DNA from: Carallia brachiata
Taxonomy: Eukaryota > Streptophyta > Magnoliopsida > Malpighiales > Rhizophoraceae
DNA length: 64,000 nucleotides
Direction of reading: 5' to 3'
Assembly (NCBI GenBank): GCA_021464245.1
Contig: JADCRB010000070.1
Coordinates: 623,373 to 687,372 of the forward strand
Of this stretch, positions 60,398 through 64,000 are shown in pieces. The notes beneath the pieces were generated by a model, which made no database searches, had not been told where the DNA came from, and saw only the letters and a list, made by a program, of their open reading frames with translations. Numbering within the stretch: the stretch's first letter is position 1; each line of letters opens with the position of its first letter. The position numbers and the translations under genes are program-made.

Positions 60398-62800
60398 TTA
60401 CACCCGTTTTGGCGGAATGTACTGTACACGCTCATCTTCACATAGATTCTGCACGATGTCCAACAGGAAGGTCAGTCCAGATTATGCAGCATACAACAAA
60501 TTAGAGTCTGAAAACATAAATGGTTCACAAACATGCAGAGAGAGTAGACATGATCCGAGTCAATAAGTTAACCAAACTTTCTATTCTTGAGTGGTGTTTT
60601 GGATATGCTGTTAACAGATAGCCAACCTATATGGATGTGTTAGCGGAAAAAGATTTATGTATCAGTAGGATACAAAATTTGGCAACGAGATTGCTTTGGC
60701 TGTTGATTAATGGGGAAACGGCAATCATAAGTGATGACTAGTGTTTCAAGGAAGCATAAATGCATGAGTTGCGCTTAGTAAATCCAAACCTGCAAGTCCT
60801 CGGGGAGTGCCTCTGAGACAGCAAGAGTGTAACACCCAGGGACAAATCTTCCTGTTGACAAGTTACCAAAAAGCCTCAGCAGAGAAACTGATGTTCCAAT
60901 GAGTTATGAATATTCACAACTGAAGGAGCACACGGGCTGAAGAATGTGGAAGCTGAAAAAATGCACACACTCTGCTGGGAAAGCACACATGGGAAATGTT
61001 CTTGTGGGATAACATCTCTTAATGCCTTGCTGTACGATAAAGTTCATAAACTAAAGAAGAAATCAGATTATTGAAGTCAACCTGACTATCTTCGATTCCT
61101 AACTTTTAGGAATACATAAACTTCCTACATAGTTCAAGACCGTTTAGCTAACAGCTTAATGTGTTCCAGTGCGCTGATCGCATTGAAAGAGATGCATGTT
61201 AATAACCTGGATAGCTCTTTTCATTGCCCACCCACTGACAGTTCATTAAAATGAAGGTGCAGTCTCTTTGGTCTTTACAAATGAAGAAACCATTTCATCA
61301 AGTCCACTTACGGAATGAAGAAATGCACACATGTGTAGCTTATGCATTCATAATGTGCAGCTCATGCATTCATAATTTCCACCTTTCAGAATCCCCTTTT
61401 TTCTGCACAATCCGAAAGTTGGAACCTCGAAATGGTAATGTAACTGATATTTTGGGATCTCCGAATCCTTATTTTAATCTTTGAGTAGATTAAGCACTTC
61501 ACCAAATTTCTAGACAACCCCAAGATGCACACAAATTTGATGTAGATAATCAAATTATAAGAGCATTTAATCATGTTTTACAAATACTAGTTTGTTACTA
61601 CATTGGAGGCAAACATGAATCTTAACCACATTACCCTTTCCTCTTTCACTTGAGGTAGTAACCTTCCAAGAAAGATAATATGCCTCACAATAACAGAACT
61701 TGGAGACAATTCTAAATTGGAGTTAGTAAACAGTCCAAAACAAACACATCAGTCTTAAATCTTCCTAGAGTAATTTTAAATTTTGAGGAATCTGGGTTTG
61801 ATATATACAAACCTGTGGTCCTACAACTACAATCACTTCAAAATCTTGCACTTACGCAATAAAAGGCACTGGTGCATCACATTGTCTTAAAAACTCAGTG
61901 ATCATAAATCATAAACTTGAAAGCCTCTCTAAATATCAATCCATGAACAGAGTTGGTAGAAAACTAGGTATAGAAATGCATAATAATGGTGTCGCATGGA
62001 TCAGCAAGCATCGCAAAACGGAAAAAAGTGGAGACAGAGTAAGTTGGCTAGGTGATAAATTCAAGTAACCAAGGGAATTATCAGACATTACCAATTCTCA
62101 ACCACCGAGCAGCCCAGCTTCTACTTGGATCCATAACAGAAATTATACTGCAAAATATCAACCAAAAAAAAAAAAAGCATTAAGAAAAGCTGGGAGTTAA
62201 AGGGAAATCAATCTGAAAAACAAAGCTTAACAACTGAGGCGTGGTCTTAAAAACCAAATTAATATGCAACAATTGCTGTAAAAGACGCAGTCATGCAGTA
62301 GAGAGGAGGAAACATCAAACTCAGAACGCCCATCCACAAACACTTGGTATCCAAACGCAATCAAAGGCGAAGAAACCACAAAAAAAAAAAAAAGGAAAAA
62401 GAAACGAGCTTTAAAACAGCAAACATGTCTCCTGCATCCCCTCTCTCTCTCTAACATCAAAATTCCCATTAACAACAACGAAATTAAAAAAAAAAAAAAA
62501 AAAGAAAGTTACCCATTAAAGTTAGGAGTAGTGCAATCAACAACCCGCTCGTGATCTTCATCCATCTTAAAGAATGGGCAATTCTCGCATCCAGACTCCC
62601 TGAACTGCAAACCCCAAAAAACCAAAAATAAAAAAACAAAAATAAGAAACCCCATTTAAAATCAAGCTCGTAACTTATTTATCGAGAGAGCAAAGGAGAA
62701 AAGAAGGGACCTGGTCGTAGGTTTTGACAAGGCGGCAACGAAGACAGGCCCTCAGCTCGTGTCCGAAGCTCGTCGGGATTTGTGCCGGTACGCTTCCCAT
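60398..62800 (-). CDS. SPT4: Transcription elongation factor SPT4
   Basis: Exons: 62800-62711, 62604-62513, 62147-62092, 60851-60790, 60448-60398. They sum to 351 nt and give 116 residues, the exact usual length of plant SPT4. SPT4 pairs with SPT5 (DSIF) on RNA polymerase II in the nucleus and supports elongation. Seen are the zinc-binding Cys residues C19, C22, C36 and C39 ('ACLRCRLV' and 'SGCENCPFF'). They are followed by 'VVDCTTPNFNGII' and 'MDPSRSWAARWLRIG', which form the SPT5-contact region, and 'RFVPGCYTLAVSEALPED'. The protein ends in 'QYIPPKRV'. All introns are GT-AG and phases agree. It is divergent from the gene at 63268 with about 470 bp between start codons, so a shared promoter is possible. 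Confidence 0.95.
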
Positions 62801-63267
62801 TCTCTTCTCTTGTCTTCTTCTTGTTTCTCACCTACTTACGTACAAAAAAAACTAAAAAAAAATAAACTTTTCTTCCCTGCAGATCAAGGAAGACGAAGAC
62901 GAAAGAGAGCGAGAAGAGCAAGAACTACAACAAGAACAGACGCAACAACGGCACCGGGCAATGGAGGTTTTGACCGTGCCTAATATCCTAAGGCTGGACG
63001 ACTTGTCGTTGACGAGATGAGGAGAGAAAATTACTCGAATGTCCTCGAAATTTTCCACTGTGGATTATAAAATAATAATTAAAATAACCCATGCTTCAGT
63101 TTAGTCTCCGACGTGTCACACATTGTCCAGAATCTCGGACGTCCGAGGTTTCGGTCGGTCCGAGTTTTCTCGAAATATCCGACGCGTGCGTTGTCCGATA
63201 TATCTGGTTTAGAAGAAACTCGTCTCTGTGCTCCCCGACTCTCCGCAGTCAGCCCGCCGTGACTCTA
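62801..63267. promoter_or_regulatory. Divergent promoter region between SPT4 and the 63268 gene
   Basis: 467 bp between two divergent ATGs. It contains A runs at about 62845-62865, a 'gacgtgtc' ABRE-like site near 63110, and no TATA box that I can place with confidence. The frame of the plus-strand gene is open upstream to 63091, but the 'MAK' start at 63268 fits better. Confidence 0.5.
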
Positions 63268-64000
63268 ATGGCAAAGGCTTTATTTCAAAGCCTAAAAAGA
63301 GCATCTTCACTTCTCAAGCCTTCATCATTACTGTCATCATCATCATCATCATCATCATCATCTTCTTTCAAACATTCCTCCCTCAGGTATCTTCTTCTTC
63401 TTCTTCACTCCAGTTGCTTTTGAAGAAAAGTTCGTTTTTTTAGCATGTTGAATTTCTGGGTAAATTTTTCTGTAAGAGTAGTTGTATATCTGAAATCAGA
63501 GCAGCCAAGCCTTTAAATTAACCCAATTTTCATTTCTTTTTGTTTTTCCTAAATCTTTACTTTCAGAACTGTGGTTTAAATTTGGTTATGTCAGCCGAAC
63601 ACTTAAAAAGAAATTACTTTGGGCTTAAAGTTGTGATTTTGATTGTGTCTCTTCCAAATCTTTGCGCTGACAGGGCATTTTTAGGAGCCCAAGAATCAGT
63701 AATATATCCATTTAGACACACAGTATTGCCAAACCCACCAGCACTTTCATGGGGTTTTAGAAACTTGAGCTATGGTTCGGTTAATCTGGTGATGTCAGAA
63801 GGGAAACCCAAGTTTGAATTGCACGACGTTGATCCTCCAAAGAAGAATAAGTGGAAAACGAAAAAGAGATTGAAATTGCAGAGAAAGAAGGAGAAGCAGA
63901 AGAGAAAAGCTGCCAATAAGACAGACCCGCGTAGGCTTACTGCCAAGAGGAGGAAAAATCAGAAATATGCAAATGCAGAAGAGAGAATTAAGGACAAGCT
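63268..64000 (+). CDS. Basic, probably mitochondria-targeted protein (partial, runs off the window)
   Basis: Exon 1 is 63268-63386 and exon 2 begins at 63674 (acceptor CAG) and continues past the end of the window; 148 residues are visible. The N-terminus 'MAKALFQSLKRASSLLKPSS' followed by a Ser run is rich in Arg/Lys/Ser and lacks acidic residues, as in mitochondrial presequences. After about residue 90 comes 'KPKFELHDVDPPKKNKWKTK', then a highly basic helical region with Lys/Arg-rich repeats ('RLKLQRKKEKQKRKAANK', 'PRRLTAKRRKNQK'). The composition resembles nucleic-acid-binding or ribosome-associated proteins. I recognise it as a conserved plant type but cannot name a function. Confidence 0.75.
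63335..63360. repeat. (TCA)n microsatellite coding poly-Ser
   Basis: Eight to nine TCA repeats in the first exon of the gene at 63268 encode a Ser run in the presumed targeting peptide. It is a likely length-variable site. Confidence 0.85.

Noticed and set aside
1..64000. Search for CRISPR arrays, phage, insertion sequences or a gene-cluster-type defence or biosynthetic system
   Set aside because: No regularly spaced repeats or clustered related genes are present. All confident genes are ordinary, unrelated plant nuclear genes.

Overview
The window looks like nuclear DNA of a eudicot plant, probably a woody or long-intron species. The reasons are AT-rich intergenic DNA, many GT-AG introns of 0.1-1.4 kb, plant-only families (GUN4, FAR1-related, endomembrane CML), a Ty1/copia retrotransposon, an Au-type SINE and a eukaryotic nuclear tRNA-Thr. 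I do not name a species. There is no bacterial-style operon, CRISPR array or biosynthetic cluster.

Layout. 1-2.7 kb: a diverged tandem duplication without a recognisable gene. 2.7-3.1 kb (-): intronless uL18-family protein. 4.45-8.14 kb (+): an 11-exon gene whose 281-residue product matches animal SPRING1/C12orf49 (UPF0454), followed by a second Cys-rich module resembling the C-terminus of MGAT5 (GnT-V). 10.8-11.6 kb (-): GUN4, the tetrapyrrole-binding activator of Mg-chelatase. 13.2-28.95 kb (+): a 29-exon eIF2-alpha kinase GCN2 (RWD, kinase, HisRS-like and C-terminal regions), with an intact SINE in one intron and one exon junction whose phase does not close. 29.9 kb: tRNA-Thr(UGU). 31.6-36.4 kb (-): an uncharacterised SAP-like, Ser-rich protein with an uncertain 3' end.

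37-49.6 kb is gene-poor. It holds AT-rich hairpins, a TIR-bounded repeat, a complete but decayed copia element (39699-45072, target duplication AATCA, 3' LTR with an internal deletion) and a small poly-A retroposon. 49.8-50.5 kb (+): calmodulin-like protein of the CML5 type. 51.9 kb: a second small poly-A retroposon. 52.4-54.5 kb (-): intronless DEAD-box helicase PRP28/RH21 with a telo-box upstream. 55.9-58.7 kb (-): short FAR1-related protein whose ATG is split by an intron. 60.4-62.8 kb (-): five-exon SPT4. 63.27 kb to the end (+): first part of a basic, probably organelle-targeted protein, divergent from SPT4.

The genes are independent housekeeping and regulatory genes: translation control (GCN2, tRNA, uL18), splicing (PRP28), transcription elongation (SPT4), chlorophyll synthesis (GUN4), calcium sensing (CML) and the secretory pathway (SPRING-like). 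The most novel item is the SPRING-like gene. From general knowledge plants lack SREBP/SCAP but keep site-1 protease, so the family probably has an older S1P- or Golgi-related role. All exon models come from reading splice sites and frame by eye.
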